Part shown: positions 16,791 through 26,204 of the stretch, one piece after another
Position numbering within the stretch: the first letter of the stretch is position 1
How the letters are laid out: each line of letters starts with the position of its first letter
Source: CAYNJG01 sp965216885
GTDB lineage: Bacteria > Planctomycetota > Planctomycetia > Pirellulales > Pirellulaceae
NCBI GenBank assembly: GCA_965216885.1
Contig: OZ244209.1
Span: 1,240,001 to 1,304,000, forward strand
Direction of reading: 5' to 3'
DNA: 64,000 nt
Made by a program: the position numbers and the translations under genes
Notes under the pieces: generated by a model
Told to the model about the DNA's origin: nothing
What the model saw: the letters and a program-made list of their open reading frames with translations, nothing else
Database searches by the model: none

Positions 16791-18992
16791 ATGCCCCGGC
16801 CGGCTTTTGAACGTTTTGAACCTCGTATTGTGCTTTCTGCAACAACGTTGGTGGAGCACCGTGAGTGGACGTCCTCTATCGTGGGGCTCAGCGACGTTCT
16901 GGTTTTCGATCATGACGGCGATGGTGACCAGGACCTTTTTGCTTCATCGAGTATGAACGGGAGCGTCTCGATGTTCGCAAACGAAAGTGGCGGTAAGTTT
17001 GGACTACAGGTCGTAATCGGTGACTTGCCGGGCGTAACAGCACTCATGAATTCCGATGTTGACGCAGATGGTGATGCAGACCTTCTGGCCAGGGCAAACG
17101 AGTCACTCTTTCTGTTTGAATGGACGGGCGACAACTTTGCCCCGCCCGTTGCAATTCTTTCGGTTGAGCACCTTGTCGATGCTGCGATTGTCGATATGGA
17201 TCTGGATGGATATCCGGACATCCTCTGGCTCACGGCAGACCGGATTTCATGGTCCAGGCAACACCGAGACGGCAGCTTCGCAGGGGATTCGACGATCCTT
17301 CGGATGAGTGAGCTGCCATTGCTGGAGCTGGATTTCGAACTGTTTTTTGCCTTTCGATCGGTCACTCCTGTTCCCGCGACGCGCCACGACGCGATCGACC
17401 TCCTGTTCGTGGTGACGGTTTCGGATCCCGTCGTCAGTTATTCACTCGAAGAATTGTATTTTGCCACGTTCGACGTCAATCGGGGTATCGGCGTTCCGAC
17501 CGCCGTGGACTGGCACCGCACCAGTGAGCCCGAGTTTCCCCCGGTGGTAGGTGATATCGACGGCGACGGCGTCGACGACATCGCGTGGAGCAGCAATGCA
17601 CCGTTCCACGACACCTATTATGCATGGCTTCGACGTAGCCCTGACGGTTCATGGCAAAAACGATTTGCGACATCTTTCAAACCCGCCGCCATTGCGGATA
17701 TGGATAGCGATGGTGACAACGATATTGTCAACTACGCCGCTTACTGGACGAAGAACATCGATGGACAGGGGGCATTCATCTTCGAAAACCGCACCGAGAT
17801 ATCGACCGGCAGTATTCTCCAGGAAAGTACGGCAATGCAGGTCGCCGACCTCGACAATGATGGTGATCTGGATGTTGTCTCGGGCTGGGAAGGCGCTAAT
17901 CTCATCTGGAATGAAAATCTGGGAACAGGTGAGTTCGCTGAACCGGTATTCATCGTCGGTGGACTTAGAGAGTATCCAAGCCGCCCGACCTATCGCAATC
18001 TCGATATCAACGGTGACGGTACGAAGGATCTGTTATATGCAAATTTCGGACGCGAATCGGGGCTCTACCTGGCAATTGGATCCGAACGAGGATTGGAGGA
18101 GCCCACCGCGATTCGCGTTTCGCATAATATTGCTGACTATCGCTTATTCGATATCGACCGCGATGGTGACGAGGACTTGTTCGTGGCAGAGCGATCTTTG
18201 GACGAACGACCCGGGAGCTTGCATGGTCTGAGTTGGTATGTCAACTACAATGGGACGTTCGAGCTGGTCGAAGTCATTCAATCAGAGGATGCTGCAAGCG
18301 TTGCCATACTGGACATGAATGGAGACGGGTATGACGACGTTGTAGGGCTGGATCGCGACGGCATTAGTTGGTACGAGAACGATGGTTTCCAACGGTTTGC
18401 CGATCGGCGTCAACTGCCGGTGAGCGGGAGGTCGTTGTTTGCTGCCAGTATGCATGGCAACGGCTCCGATTCCCTGCTGGTGGAATCGTCGGATTCTGTT
18501 CGTCTGGTTGCCATGGTGGGTGATCAGATGCGGGTGCTCCCAGTTCCGTTGCCGGAGGGTAGATCGGCAAAGTTGTTACCATTTGATGTCGATGGCGACG
18601 GACGTGATGACCTGTTCGACGAGTGGTCATTCGCCTGGGCACGCAACCTTGGGAATCTCGAGTTTGAGGAGTATGTCGAATTAGACGTCCCACGTCCGGC
18701 TGCGATGGGGAGCGGCGCGCAACTACTGGACGTGGATGGCGACGGCGACCGGGATCTCGTGATCGACAATGAGCGATTTGACATGCTCTTTTGGTACGAA
18801 CAACGACGAATGGCCGACGCGAACAATGATTCCGTGGTGGATTTTGAGGACTTTCAAATCTTGTCGGCAAACTTCGGACGCAAATCCGTCGGGTTCGGAG
18901 GAGGCGATTTCAATCAGGACGGGCTTGTCGACTTCGCTGACTTCTTGATCCTGTCGGCGAACTTTGAAGACGCGGGGGCTGGCGGCCCGTGA
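16791..18992 (+). CDS. Secreted VCBS/FG-GAP repeat protein with dockerin type I repeats
   Basis: The 733-residue protein begins with a planctomycete leader (FERFEPRIVLSATTLVEHR). It carries eleven calcium-loop motifs of the DxDxDGxxD type from residue about 40 to 660 (HDGDGDQDLF, DVDADGDADLL, DIDGDGVDDIA, DMNGDGYDDVV and others), so it probably folds as one or more beta-propellers. The C-terminus holds two dockerin-type loops (ADANNDSVVDFEDFQIL, DFNQDGLVDFADFLIL). Unlike the two upstream genes it has no DUF11 halves. Likely role is extracellular or cell-surface binding; ligand unknown. Its last 270 bases are covered antisense by another open frame. Confidence 0.88.
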   Translation: MPRPAFERFEPRIVLSATTLVEHREWTSSIVGLSDVLVFDHDGDGDQDLFASSSMNGSVSMFANESGGKFGLQVVIGDLPGVTALMNSDVDADGDADLLARANESLFLFEWTGDNFAPPVAILSVEHLVDAAIVDMDLDGYPDILWLTADRISWSRQHRDGSFAGDSTILRMSELPLLELDFELFFAFRSVTPVPATRHDAIDLLFVVTVSDPVVSYSLEELYFATFDVNRGIGVPTAVDWHRTSEPEFPPVVGDIDGDGVDDIAWSSNAPFHDTYYAWLRRSPDGSWQKRFATSFKPAAIADMDSDGDNDIVNYAAYWTKNIDGQGAFIFENRTEISTGSILQESTAMQVADLDNDGDLDVVSGWEGANLIWNENLGTGEFAEPVFIVGGLREYPSRPTYRNLDINGDGTKDLLYANFGRESGLYLAIGSERGLEEPTAIRVSHNIADYRLFDIDRDGDEDLFVAERSLDERPGSLHGLSWYVNYNGTFELVEVIQSEDAASVAILDMNGDGYDDVVGLDRDGISWYENDGFQRFADRRQLPVSGRSLFAASMHGNGSDSLLVESSDSVRLVAMVGDQMRVLPVPLPEGRSAKLLPFDVDGDGRDDLFDEWSFAWARNLGNLEFEEYVELDVPRPAAMGSGAQLLDVDGDGDRDLVIDNERFDMLFWYEQRRMADANNDSVVDFEDFQILSANFGRKSVGFGGGDFNQDGLVDFADFLILSANFEDAGAGGP

Positions 18993-19352
18993 GGCGAGGC
19001 GTACCAATTGCAGACCCAAGCTCCGTCGGATGACAGTTGCGACGTTGCTCATCAGTAGCCTGACGACAATCGTGAGTGCAAAATAGACCACCGCTCCAAT
19101 CATGGTTTTCTTGAATTCTACATCGTAGAAATGCGAGATCGCGAACCCCATGCCTGCGGCGGTCGATAGCAATGCGACTGCAATTGCAATGGTGCTGGGA
19201 AGAAGCATCGCCAGAACGACCGACAGCACGACACCCACGGCGGTCGTGCAAAATGCCAGGAATCCGGCGTAGACGTACGTCCAGATATCATCGCCGGTTA
19301 GTACCGATAACACGGCGATCAAAATCACCCCTTCTAGCAACAGGCCGATCAT
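18723..19352 (-). CDS. Four-TM membrane protein of unknown function, 3' end antisense to the dockerin gene
   Basis: The preferred start is the ATG at 19352, preceded by AGGAG about ten bases upstream; an earlier ATG at 19433 adds a basic non-membrane stretch. About 120 residues form four hydrophobic segments (MIGLLLEGVILIAVLSVL; YAGFLAFCTTAVGVVLSVVLAML; IAIAVALLSTAAGMGFAI; MIGAVVYFALTIVVRLLM). Beyond about residue 130 the frame runs antisense through the dockerin-coding end of the neighbour, and its composition looks like a mirror of that gene. The authentic protein may have lost its original stop. It is probably in one transcript with the gene ending at 19440. No family recognised. Confidence 0.6.
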   Translation of the reverse strand: MIGLLLEGVILIAVLSVLTGDDIWTYVYAGFLAFCTTAVGVVLSVVLAMLLPSTIAIAVALLSTAAGMGFAISHFYDVEFKKTMIGAVVYFALTIVVRLLMSNVATVIRRSLGLQLVRLASRAASPRVFKVRRQDQEVSEVDKPVLIEIASSEPDGFASEVCRQDLKVLKIHHGIIVRVGHSSLFVPKEHVKSLIVDHEIPVAVAIHVQ

Positions 19353-19439
19353 GAATTGGTCTCTCCTGGAAGTCACCCGTGAATCTGAATCACGTCGCAT
19401 CTCGCGGAAGCCCGGAGCGCTGCGGCGATCCATCGCACG

Positions 19440-19973
19440 TTAGAACGGGTCAAACGGCTGGTTTCGCGAGTTCGGGCCCTGAACGTTTCTTTCGCTTTGG
19501 TATCGGTACGCTGGCCCGATTTCTGGTTCCAGTGCCCAATAGGCGAGCGCGAATTTGACGTAGCGATCGGTCTCTTTTGCCGTATGGTTGTTCAGCCCTC
19601 CGCAGCTTTTCAATGTTTCGTCATCAATGAGTTGGCCGATGTCGCTGGAGACTTTCTTGATGGCGTTTCCAATTCGACCAATCGCCTGTGCGGTTGGGTG
19701 CGGGACGTTCTCCGCAAGGTCGAAGATGGAGAACCCGGAGTAGCCGGCCATTCCGGGCATGCTAAGGATCTCTTCAAATCTCTTGATGGTCGCTTCTCCG
19801 TAGGCGAGGTGGCCTTTGCCGTTGATGTAACCAAAGATCGTGGCACTAACGGGATTGTTGAAGCTCCATCGACCCATAACCCAGCGGCGCTGCTTGCCGG
19901 ATGTTCCAATGTACTTGCGGGTAGGGCCAGCAAGCTTATATCTCTTGACACCGGCTCCCATCGTGAATGCCAT
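19440..19973 (-). CDS. Unknown 177-residue protein
   Basis: The ATG at 19973 opens a 177-residue protein without signal peptide or membrane segment. It is basic at the N-terminus (GVKRYKLAGPTRKYIG), has Gly-rich turns (FGYINGKGHLAYGEA) and a central helix (AIGRIGNAIKKVSSDIGQLI). The C-terminus is polar and ends NQPFDPF. I do not recognise it. The membrane-protein gene follows on the same strand (7 bases to the earliest ATG, 87 to the preferred one), so a two-gene operon is likely. Confidence 0.55.
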   Translation of the reverse strand: MAFTMGAGVKRYKLAGPTRKYIGTSGKQRRWVMGRWSFNNPVSATIFGYINGKGHLAYGEATIKRFEEILSMPGMAGYSGFSIFDLAENVPHPTAQAIGRIGNAIKKVSSDIGQLIDDETLKSCGGLNNHTAKETDRYVKFALAYWALEPEIGPAYRYQSERNVQGPNSRNQPFDPF

Positions 19974-20324
19974 CTGCGACGCTCCCTTAATGTTATGAAC
20001 GATGCTCTTTTAACAAGACCTCGATATTAGTAGGTGTGGAGACGCTTGCCAACCATAAGTGGGGTGAGAATCGTGGAGGTGGAGTTGTTAATGGTGTGGC
20101 CGATGTGTACCGAGCTGAGCCGGCTGCTTGGGCGGCTGCAAGAATCTTCGGCGCGAGCCATCGGTAGCGACGATATTGGACCAGCAGAACGGCGACAAAT
20201 CCGCATTGCGGTGCAGGCGGCGACGTTATTCTGGATAGGGGCGCGGTTAGCTGCGCCGTTTTCGAAGGCGTCCTGGGTGCGGTAGAATCGATCGAGTTGA
20301 GGCAACTTACCAACCGAAATCGAA
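19974..20324. other. 351-base gap without convincing gene
   Basis: Short frames on both strands (for example 20034-20285 plus and 19993-20343 minus) have no recognisable domain and no ribosome-binding site. The divergent flanking genes require promoters here. No strong hairpin or repeat is visible. Confidence 0.4.
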
Positions 20325-21488
20325 ATGCTGCACAACCTGGCAATCTCTGGCTATCGATCGCTGCGTGAAATCGTACTGTGTTTGGGGCAGTTGAACGTCA
20401 TCACCGGGCCGAATGGCAGCGGCAAATCCAGTATCTATCGTTCGCTGAGGTTGCTTGCGGATACGGCAAACGGTCGTCTGGTGCGCAGTCTGGCTCGTGA
20501 AGGCGGATTGCAATCAACCCTCTGGGCTGGTCCCGAAAAGATCTCGCGAGCGATGATCGAAGGTGACACTCCGGTTCAGGGCGGGAAGCGTCAAAAGCCC
20601 GTCAGCCTGAAGCTTGGGTTTACCGGCGACGACTTCTGCTACACCATCGAACTTGGTTTGCCAGTGCCGTCACAGTCGGCGTTCGATCTGGACCCAGTCA
20701 TCAAACGCGAGTGCCTGTGGGCAGGTCCCGTGATGCGACCGCGTGAGATGTGTGTCGATCGCCGGAGACTGTATTTGCGGGGTAGGGTGGATGGCGGTCG
20801 TTGGCAGGAGGTCGACGTGCCGCTGGAAGAGAGCACCAGTATGCTCACCGAATACGTCGATCCCGCGAATGCGCCGGAACTGGTGTGTCTCCGCGAATCG
20901 ATTCGGTCGTGGCGTTTCTACGATCAGTTTCGCACCGACGAAGACTCGCCAGCCCGTCGTGCGGAAATTGGCACGCGAACACCGGTGTTGGCCAGCGACG
21001 GTAGTGATCTTGCCGCGGCGCTACAGACCATTCTGGAAGTGGGCGACTACGAGTCCCTTAACCGGGCGATCGAGGATGCCTTTCCCGGATCGGTGTTGAG
21101 CATCGCCTCGAATCGAACTCGGATGGGAGTTGCATTGAAGCAGCACGGTATGCTGCGCACGCTTTCGGCGGCTGAGTTGTCCGATGGCACGCTGAGGTTC
21201 CTGTTATTGGTTGCGGCATTGTTGACGCCGCGTCCGCCCGAGCTGATGGTGTTGAACGAACCTGAGACGAGTTTGCACCCCGACTTGCTGCCGGCCCTTG
21301 GGCGGTTGATCTGCGAGTACTCGCGGCATCAGCAGATCGTCGTGGTCACGCATTCGGCGCGCTTGTTGGAAACGTTGCGTGAAACGGATCAATGTGTGCA
21401 TTTCGAATTACAGAAGACGCTTGGGTCCACCGGATTCGTGGGCGTCGATCCATTCGATGTGCCCATTTGGAATTGGCCCGCCCGCTAG
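20325..21488 (+). CDS. RecF/SMC-like AAA family ATPase
   Basis: The 387-residue protein starts with the ABC/SMC-type ATP-binding core. A strand (LHNLAISGYRSLREI) is followed by Walker A GPNGSGKSS near residues 27-35. A signature-like region is AELSDGTLRFLLL (about 286-298), and Walker B with catalytic Glu is VLNEPETSLHPDLL (about 309-322). A final His-containing switch follows (VVVTHSARLL). This is the single-chain AAA/OLD-like family without a nuclease domain, often annotated only as an ATPase. No coiled-coil arms, TOPRIM or nuclease partner are encoded nearby, so neither DNA repair nor phage defence can be claimed. Confidence 0.88.
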   Translation: MLHNLAISGYRSLREIVLCLGQLNVITGPNGSGKSSIYRSLRLLADTANGRLVRSLAREGGLQSTLWAGPEKISRAMIEGDTPVQGGKRQKPVSLKLGFTGDDFCYTIELGLPVPSQSAFDLDPVIKRECLWAGPVMRPREMCVDRRRLYLRGRVDGGRWQEVDVPLEESTSMLTEYVDPANAPELVCLRESIRSWRFYDQFRTDEDSPARRAEIGTRTPVLASDGSDLAAALQTILEVGDYESLNRAIEDAFPGSVLSIASNRTRMGVALKQHGMLRTLSAAELSDGTLRFLLLVAALLTPRPPELMVLNEPETSLHPDLLPALGRLICEYSRHQQIVVVTHSARLLETLRETDQCVHFELQKTLGSTGFVGVDPFDVPIWNWPAR

Positions 21489-21726
21489 GCGATGGGCTGC
21501 ATGCGGGAGGGCCCCCTGTTCATGATCTGCAGTGCTGCTCGTGTGCGGTGGGCACTCATTCAGTCCGTCTGTTGCGTCGTCAGAATCGGCACAGCCGGAA
21601 CGCCGCCGTGACGAACTATGGGTAATGTGGTCATTTCTGTATAACTCAACCACGCGTTGGTAATCCGACGCGAAGCTTTGTCTGAGAAGCCCACAACTGC
21701 CGCGTTTTCCCTACTTCTGGTCTCCA

Positions 21727-22494
21727 ATGAATCAAAAAAGCCGAGAAGAAGTCGCCAGCTTTTACGATGAGTTCAGCAATCGGCAGCAGCGCGATTTCGT
21801 CTATGGAAACGCGCGGGTCACGGCGGCCATCGAGCGGGTGATGCAGTACGTCGACGATTCGACGCGAGCCATCCTGGACGTTGGTTGTGGTTGCGGTCAG
21901 TTAGCCTGGGAGTATGGGAGAGACCGGCCGCAAATTGAGGTGACGGGCCTGGATATTTCGCCGCGGAATATCGAAGTTGCCAGGACGCTGTTCGATCTGC
22001 CCAACCTTCACTACGGCGTCTCCGATTTGTCGGATGCACCGGCGGGCAAGTTCGACGTGATCGCGCTAATCGATGTCTACGAACATATTCCGAAAGACAC
22101 GTGGCCCACGTTCAATCAGACGCTGGCATCCTGTCTTGCTCCTGGCGGAACGCTGGTGCTGACCACGCCCACTCCGATGAAGCAGCGTTATCTGATGGAA
22201 CATGCTCCGGAGGAGTTGCAGGTAATCGACGAAATCGTGGAACGGGAAGACCTGTTTCGGCTAGCGGACGATCTGGGGGCGGAGCCGGTCGTTTGGGAGT
22301 ACGTCGCTATCTGGGAGAAGTACGACTACACGCATTTCGTGGCTTCGCGCGAGGTTGGCGCGATTGAGAAGAAGCCGCCCACGCAGCAGTCGCGGTCGTT
22401 TCTGACGCGTGTGACCGAGCGTCTGGAGAAGTCCCGTTCCATACGGCAGCGGAAGCAGCTCGTGCGAGAAAAACTGGGGATTGCGGTCGACTGA
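21727..22494 (+). CDS. Class I SAM-dependent methyltransferase
   Basis: The 255-residue protein has a Rossmann SAM-binding motif I AILDVGCGCGQLAWEYG (about residues 49-65), an acidic motif II strand (VTGLDISPRN) and a motif with IDVYEHIP before the PGGTLVLTTP strand. The C-terminal 80 residues are basic and may contact the glycan or lipid acceptor. It opens a plus-strand cluster with another methyltransferase, a GT4 glycosyltransferase and a flippase, so methylation of a surface-glycan sugar is the likely job. Substrate is unknown. Confidence 0.88.
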   Translation: MNQKSREEVASFYDEFSNRQQRDFVYGNARVTAAIERVMQYVDDSTRAILDVGCGCGQLAWEYGRDRPQIEVTGLDISPRNIEVARTLFDLPNLHYGVSDLSDAPAGKFDVIALIDVYEHIPKDTWPTFNQTLASCLAPGGTLVLTTPTPMKQRYLMEHAPEELQVIDEIVEREDLFRLADDLGAEPVVWEYVAIWEKYDYTHFVASREVGAIEKKPPTQQSRSFLTRVTERLEKSRSIRQRKQLVREKLGIAVD

Positions 22495-22537
22495 ACCGGA
22501 CGAAAGCGTCCTCGCGGGCGAAACAAAGTGAGCAACA

Positions 22538-23302
22538 ATGCAAAACGTGGAGTCGTGGAAGCCAACGAAATATGAGCTACATGCCGGGCGTGTGCGCGCG
22601 TCGCGGGACGTGGCGGAAGTGAGCGTGGCGTCGCGGTTGATCACGGACCTCGTTGGCGAAGTTTACACTCGACTCATTCCGCAGTACTGCCGAGGCCATC
22701 TGTTGGATCTCGGTTGTGGGCACGCTCCGTTTTACTTGCTCTATCAACACCATGCCGACCAGATTACGTGCATGGACTGGGCTGAATCGCTGCATCAGAA
22801 TCGGTTCCTCGATCACGTTCACGATCTGACCAAACCGTTTCCACTGGAGGACAACCAGTTCGATACGGTGATTTGCTCGGATGTCATGGAGCACATCAGC
22901 GAACCGGCGCATGTGTGGGGCGAGATTGCGCGTGTGCTGAAGCCCGGCGGTACGCTCATTTTGAATGTGCCCTTCATGTACGGAGTCCACGAAGAACCAC
23001 ACGACTTTCATCGCTATACGGAATTCGCGTTGCGACAATACGCGGAGAAGGCGGGCCTGACTGTCGAGATGCTGGCGCCGGTCGGCAAGATTCGGCAGGT
23101 GCTGGGTGATATTCTGGCCAAGGTTTTCAATGCTTACCCGGCCGGCAAGCTCATGAGCCGGTTGGTGCAATACGTGGCCAATCCGAATTCGCAGGAAGTC
23201 GTGCGACACGCTTTGGAGGGCAAGGGTTTCAACCGGCGTCCGCTGTTGTATGTGATCGTGGCGAAGAAGGGTGTCTCGCAGGGTTCAGCGGTGGAAGCAT
23301 GA
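22538..23302 (+). CDS. Class I SAM-dependent methyltransferase (glycan cluster)
   Basis: The 254-residue protein has motif I LLDLGCGHAPFYLL, acidic strand CMDWAES, and the Methyltransf_11-type SDVMEHISEPAHVWGEIARVLKPGGTL. HEEPHDFHRYTEFALRQYAE matches SAM methyltransferases found in polysaccharide loci. It lies 43 bases after the first methyltransferase and overlaps the glycosyltransferase start by four bases (ATGA), which shows a tight operon. Likely modifies a nascent surface glycan. Confidence 0.88.
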   Translation: MQNVESWKPTKYELHAGRVRASRDVAEVSVASRLITDLVGEVYTRLIPQYCRGHLLDLGCGHAPFYLLYQHHADQITCMDWAESLHQNRFLDHVHDLTKPFPLEDNQFDTVICSDVMEHISEPAHVWGEIARVLKPGGTLILNVPFMYGVHEEPHDFHRYTEFALRQYAEKAGLTVEMLAPVGKIRQVLGDILAKVFNAYPAGKLMSRLVQYVANPNSQEVVRHALEGKGFNRRPLLYVIVAKKGVSQGSAVEA

Positions 23303-24519
23303 GCAAGCCGAACATCATGTTCATCGCGACGGCGTTTGGCGTTCGCAGCGAAGTCTGGATGTACCGTCACGGCACGCGGATGCGGAATTCGCACGTTACC
23401 GTGTTGTGCCGCGAGCATCGCAATACGGATCTCTACCCGGCCACGGACGACTGTGATGTGCGCGTCCTACCGACATCGCTGGTGCCTTCGGCGCCGGTGC
23501 GGCTGTTGGGGTCGAGCATGCCCGTGCGACTGCTGGGCAGTGTCTGGAATCGCTTTCGAAATCTGGGCTACGCGCGGTTTTCGGGTTCGCCGGCGGTGCG
23601 AAAATGGTTGGTCGAACAGTATGCGGAGCTGGCTCCGGCGGCGACGCTGATTCAATATGGCACGACGGCAACGTCCTATGCAGGTTTGTTGCAAACCTTG
23701 GGGCAACCCTACGCGATTCACTTTCATGGACATGATCTGTCGCAAGCGGTGCGTGATCCGCGTTACGCGCGGAAGATCATTCGAGCTGGCCGCGGTGCGA
23801 AGGCACTGATTGTTGTGGCCGAGTACATGCGTGAGTGGCTGGTGGATAACGGCATCGATGCGGCGAAGGTTCATCGTGTTCCCTACGGCGTGCCGATGCA
23901 GCTTTTCCGTCCGAAAGAGCTGGGCGAGCCAACAGATGACGCAACCGGCGAATCACGGCCCGTGGAATTCCTGATGGTAGGCCGGCTGACTCAGAAGAAG
24001 GCGCCGGAACTCACCATCCGGGCATTTGCGGAGACACATCGTCAGCAGCCGAATTCAACGCTAAGAATTATTGGCGACGGCGATCTTTTGTCGAAATGTC
24101 AGCAGTTGGTGGGCGAACTGGCTATCAACGATTCGGTGCAGTTCATGGGATCACGGTCGACGGATGAAGTGAGAGACGCAATGCGAAATGCTTCCGTATT
24201 CGTCCAGCACTCGGTGACTTCACCGACGGGTGACCGGGAGGGCTGGCCGGTCGCTATCGCGGAGGCGGCCGGTTCCGGATTGCCGATCATCAGCACGCGA
24301 CACGCAAGCATTCCCGAACAGGTTCTGAACGGCGAAACGGGGCTGCTGTGTGATGAACATGATTTGGATGGCATGACACAGAACATGAAGCAGCTCGCAG
24401 GAGACGCGGGACTTCGAGAACGGTTTGGTCGTCGCTCGCGCGAGCATATTTCGCAGTGGGACACCGACGCTCAGATCGAGAAGCTCGAACGGATTCTGCT
24501 GGGAGCGGTGGACTCTTGA
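23299..24519 (+). CDS. GT4-family glycosyltransferase
   Basis: The 406-residue protein has the two-Rossmann GT-B fold. The N-terminal half includes YAIHFHGHDLS and a linker VHRVPYGVPMQLFRP. The C-terminal nucleotide-sugar domain has LMVGRLTQKKAPELTIRAF, LRIIGDGDL and the retaining GT4 motif REGWPVAIAEAAGSGLPII, whose second Glu contacts the donor. C-terminal EQVLNGETGLLCDEHD is typical. Donor and acceptor cannot be read from sequence. Start overlaps the upstream methyltransferase, and the end overlaps the flippase start. Confidence 0.93.
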   Translation: MSKPNIMFIATAFGVRSEVWMYRHGTRMRNSHVTVLCREHRNTDLYPATDDCDVRVLPTSLVPSAPVRLLGSSMPVRLLGSVWNRFRNLGYARFSGSPAVRKWLVEQYAELAPAATLIQYGTTATSYAGLLQTLGQPYAIHFHGHDLSQAVRDPRYARKIIRAGRGAKALIVVAEYMREWLVDNGIDAAKVHRVPYGVPMQLFRPKELGEPTDDATGESRPVEFLMVGRLTQKKAPELTIRAFAETHRQQPNSTLRIIGDGDLLSKCQQLVGELAINDSVQFMGSRSTDEVRDAMRNASVFVQHSVTSPTGDREGWPVAIAEAAGSGLPIISTRHASIPEQVLNGETGLLCDEHDLDGMTQNMKQLAGDAGLRERFGRRSREHISQWDTDAQIEKLERILLGAVDS

Positions 24520-25988
24520 GCGAGCCTGGTTCGATACGATCCGAAGTTGCTTCTGCCGGGAAATGGTCGGCCGCCTCGACGGTTTCCACAACGTTGATAC
24601 AGTTCGCTCGTTCGATTGCGATGGCATGGCTGCTGTCGCCGGCAGAGTTGGGGCTGTTCGCGATGGCGATGTTGACCGTCAATCTGTTTCGGACGATTTC
24701 CGATGGCGGCATGTCCAATGCGATCATTTACAAGCAGACCAAGGATCGCCGTGTTCTCTCGTCCATTCACTGGGTGAGCGTCGCGATTGGATTGTTGGTG
24801 AGCGTTGGCGTTTGTCTCGGCTCGCCGTTGATCGCTGCTTTCTTCAAGCGTCCAGAACTCGTATGGGTGATCCTTGCGATTGCAATCGGGCCCTTTCTCA
24901 ACAGTTGGACGATTGTGATTCAGGCAGTGTTGCGAACGGAATTGCGATTCCGCTCGATCTGTGCAATTCGTGTCGCGGGGGCGACGGCTTCGATGCTGGT
25001 CGCCGTCATTACCGCGTACAACGGGGCCGGGATTTACGCGATCGCCTACGGCTATGTCGTGAGCGCGATTGTCGAACTGGTGATGTGCTATGCGGTGGCG
25101 ATCGATTACAGTCGCCCGCAGTTGGTGTTTCAACGCGAGGGGCTGGGCGAGTACGTGCGGTTTGGTGGCTACCAAATTGGCGAACGCTTTATTAATTATC
25201 TCGGTGCGAATGCGGACTACATGATCATTGGCCGCATATTGGGCGATGAGGCATTGGGCATTTACCGCATTGCATTCGAGCTGGTGGTTCTGCCGCTGAC
25301 TCGCATCAATCCGATCGTGATCAACGTCGTGCTGCCCAGTTTCGCCAAGCTGAAAGATCGTGATCGCTTCCGCCGTGCGTACCTTGAGGTGATCCGTTTT
25401 CTTGCGAGTGTGACGATTCCCTGCCTGTTGGGGCTGTGGGCGATTGCTCCGCTGTTCATCGAAGTTGGCTACGACGCGCGTTACGCGTCGGCAGCAGGAT
25501 TGTTGCGCATCCTGGTGATCGTGGGCGTCTTCCGCACGCTGTGCAGTCCGATTGGCGTGGCCATTATTTCGCTGGGACGACCGGATATCGGGTTCTACTG
25601 GAATCTGGGCCTGACGGCGGTTTCGATTCCTGTGTTCGCCATCGCCGCGCGATTTGGCACGGAAACCGTGGCGTGGAGTTATGCGGTGCTGATGGTTGTT
25701 AGCTTCTGCCTGCTGAATGGTCCGATTCTTTCACGCATGTTGCCGACGACTTTCGGCGATGTGTTGAGGCAGGTTTCGGTGCCGATGGCCGTTTCGGTCA
25801 CGATGGCAGCGGTGGTCACGTTGGCGTCCGGGTTGGTCGAACCGGTGCGGTGGCCGGTCGGATGGTTATTGTGCCTGATTGCGCTGGGCGCGGTGACGTA
25901 TGTCGGACTGACGGCATTGATCGATCGGGACTATGTGCGATCGATCGTCACAACGTTGACGGGCCGGAAGCAACAGGCCAGTGGGTGA
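24516..25988 (+). CDS. Wzx-type polysaccharide flippase (MOP/PST family)
   Basis: The 490-residue integral membrane protein has about twelve to fourteen hydrophobic segments, starting with WSAASTVSTTLIQFARSIAMAWLLSPAELGLFAMA, the usual first helix pair of lipopolysaccharide/teichuronic acid exporters. A TTG at 24516 overlaps the upstream stop (TTGA) behind a GGGAG site and is preferred to the GTG at 24456, which lies well inside the glycosyltransferase. It would move lipid-linked oligosaccharide across the inner membrane. A polymerase or ligase is not visible in the window. Confidence 0.9.
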   Translation: MSEPGSIRSEVASAGKWSAASTVSTTLIQFARSIAMAWLLSPAELGLFAMAMLTVNLFRTISDGGMSNAIIYKQTKDRRVLSSIHWVSVAIGLLVSVGVCLGSPLIAAFFKRPELVWVILAIAIGPFLNSWTIVIQAVLRTELRFRSICAIRVAGATASMLVAVITAYNGAGIYAIAYGYVVSAIVELVMCYAVAIDYSRPQLVFQREGLGEYVRFGGYQIGERFINYLGANADYMIIGRILGDEALGIYRIAFELVVLPLTRINPIVINVVLPSFAKLKDRDRFRRAYLEVIRFLASVTIPCLLGLWAIAPLFIEVGYDARYASAAGLLRILVIVGVFRTLCSPIGVAIISLGRPDIGFYWNLGLTAVSIPVFAIAARFGTETVAWSYAVLMVVSFCLLNGPILSRMLPTTFGDVLRQVSVPMAVSVTMAAVVTLASGLVEPVRWPVGWLLCLIALGAVTYVGLTALIDRDYVRSIVTTLTGRKQQASG

Positions 25989-26204
25989 CCGCCACGAGGG
26001 ATGATCTTCGTAGAGACTGCCCGCTGCGCTGTCGGCGTTGCTGCCCGGGGGACCTGTTCGCAAATCATTCTTCCAGGTTGCGAGGTAAGCTTGGACGGGC
26101 CGCGGCGTACCGGAGGTTGAACACGCGGGGCTGATGTCCAGACGCGGTATTCCTCCTACAATGGCCGCTATTGCAATTTGTTTTTCGCTCAACGGAATAA
26201 GGTT
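25989..26204. other. Spacer before the TPM-like coiled-coil gene
   Basis: This is a 216-base spacer with no gene. TACAAT near 26157 resembles a -10 element, but no good -35 sits at the right distance. An AAGG site precedes the ATG at 26205. Confidence 0.25.

Noticed and set aside
19993..20343. 116-residue minus-strand frame in the 350-base gap
   Set aside because: No domain or start signal, and Pro/Ser-rich shadow-like composition.
20325..21488. ATPase as part of a phage-defence system
   Set aside because: Its fold is like OLD/RecF ATPases, but no nuclease, TOPRIM or other effector is encoded beside it. The neighbours are glycan genes.
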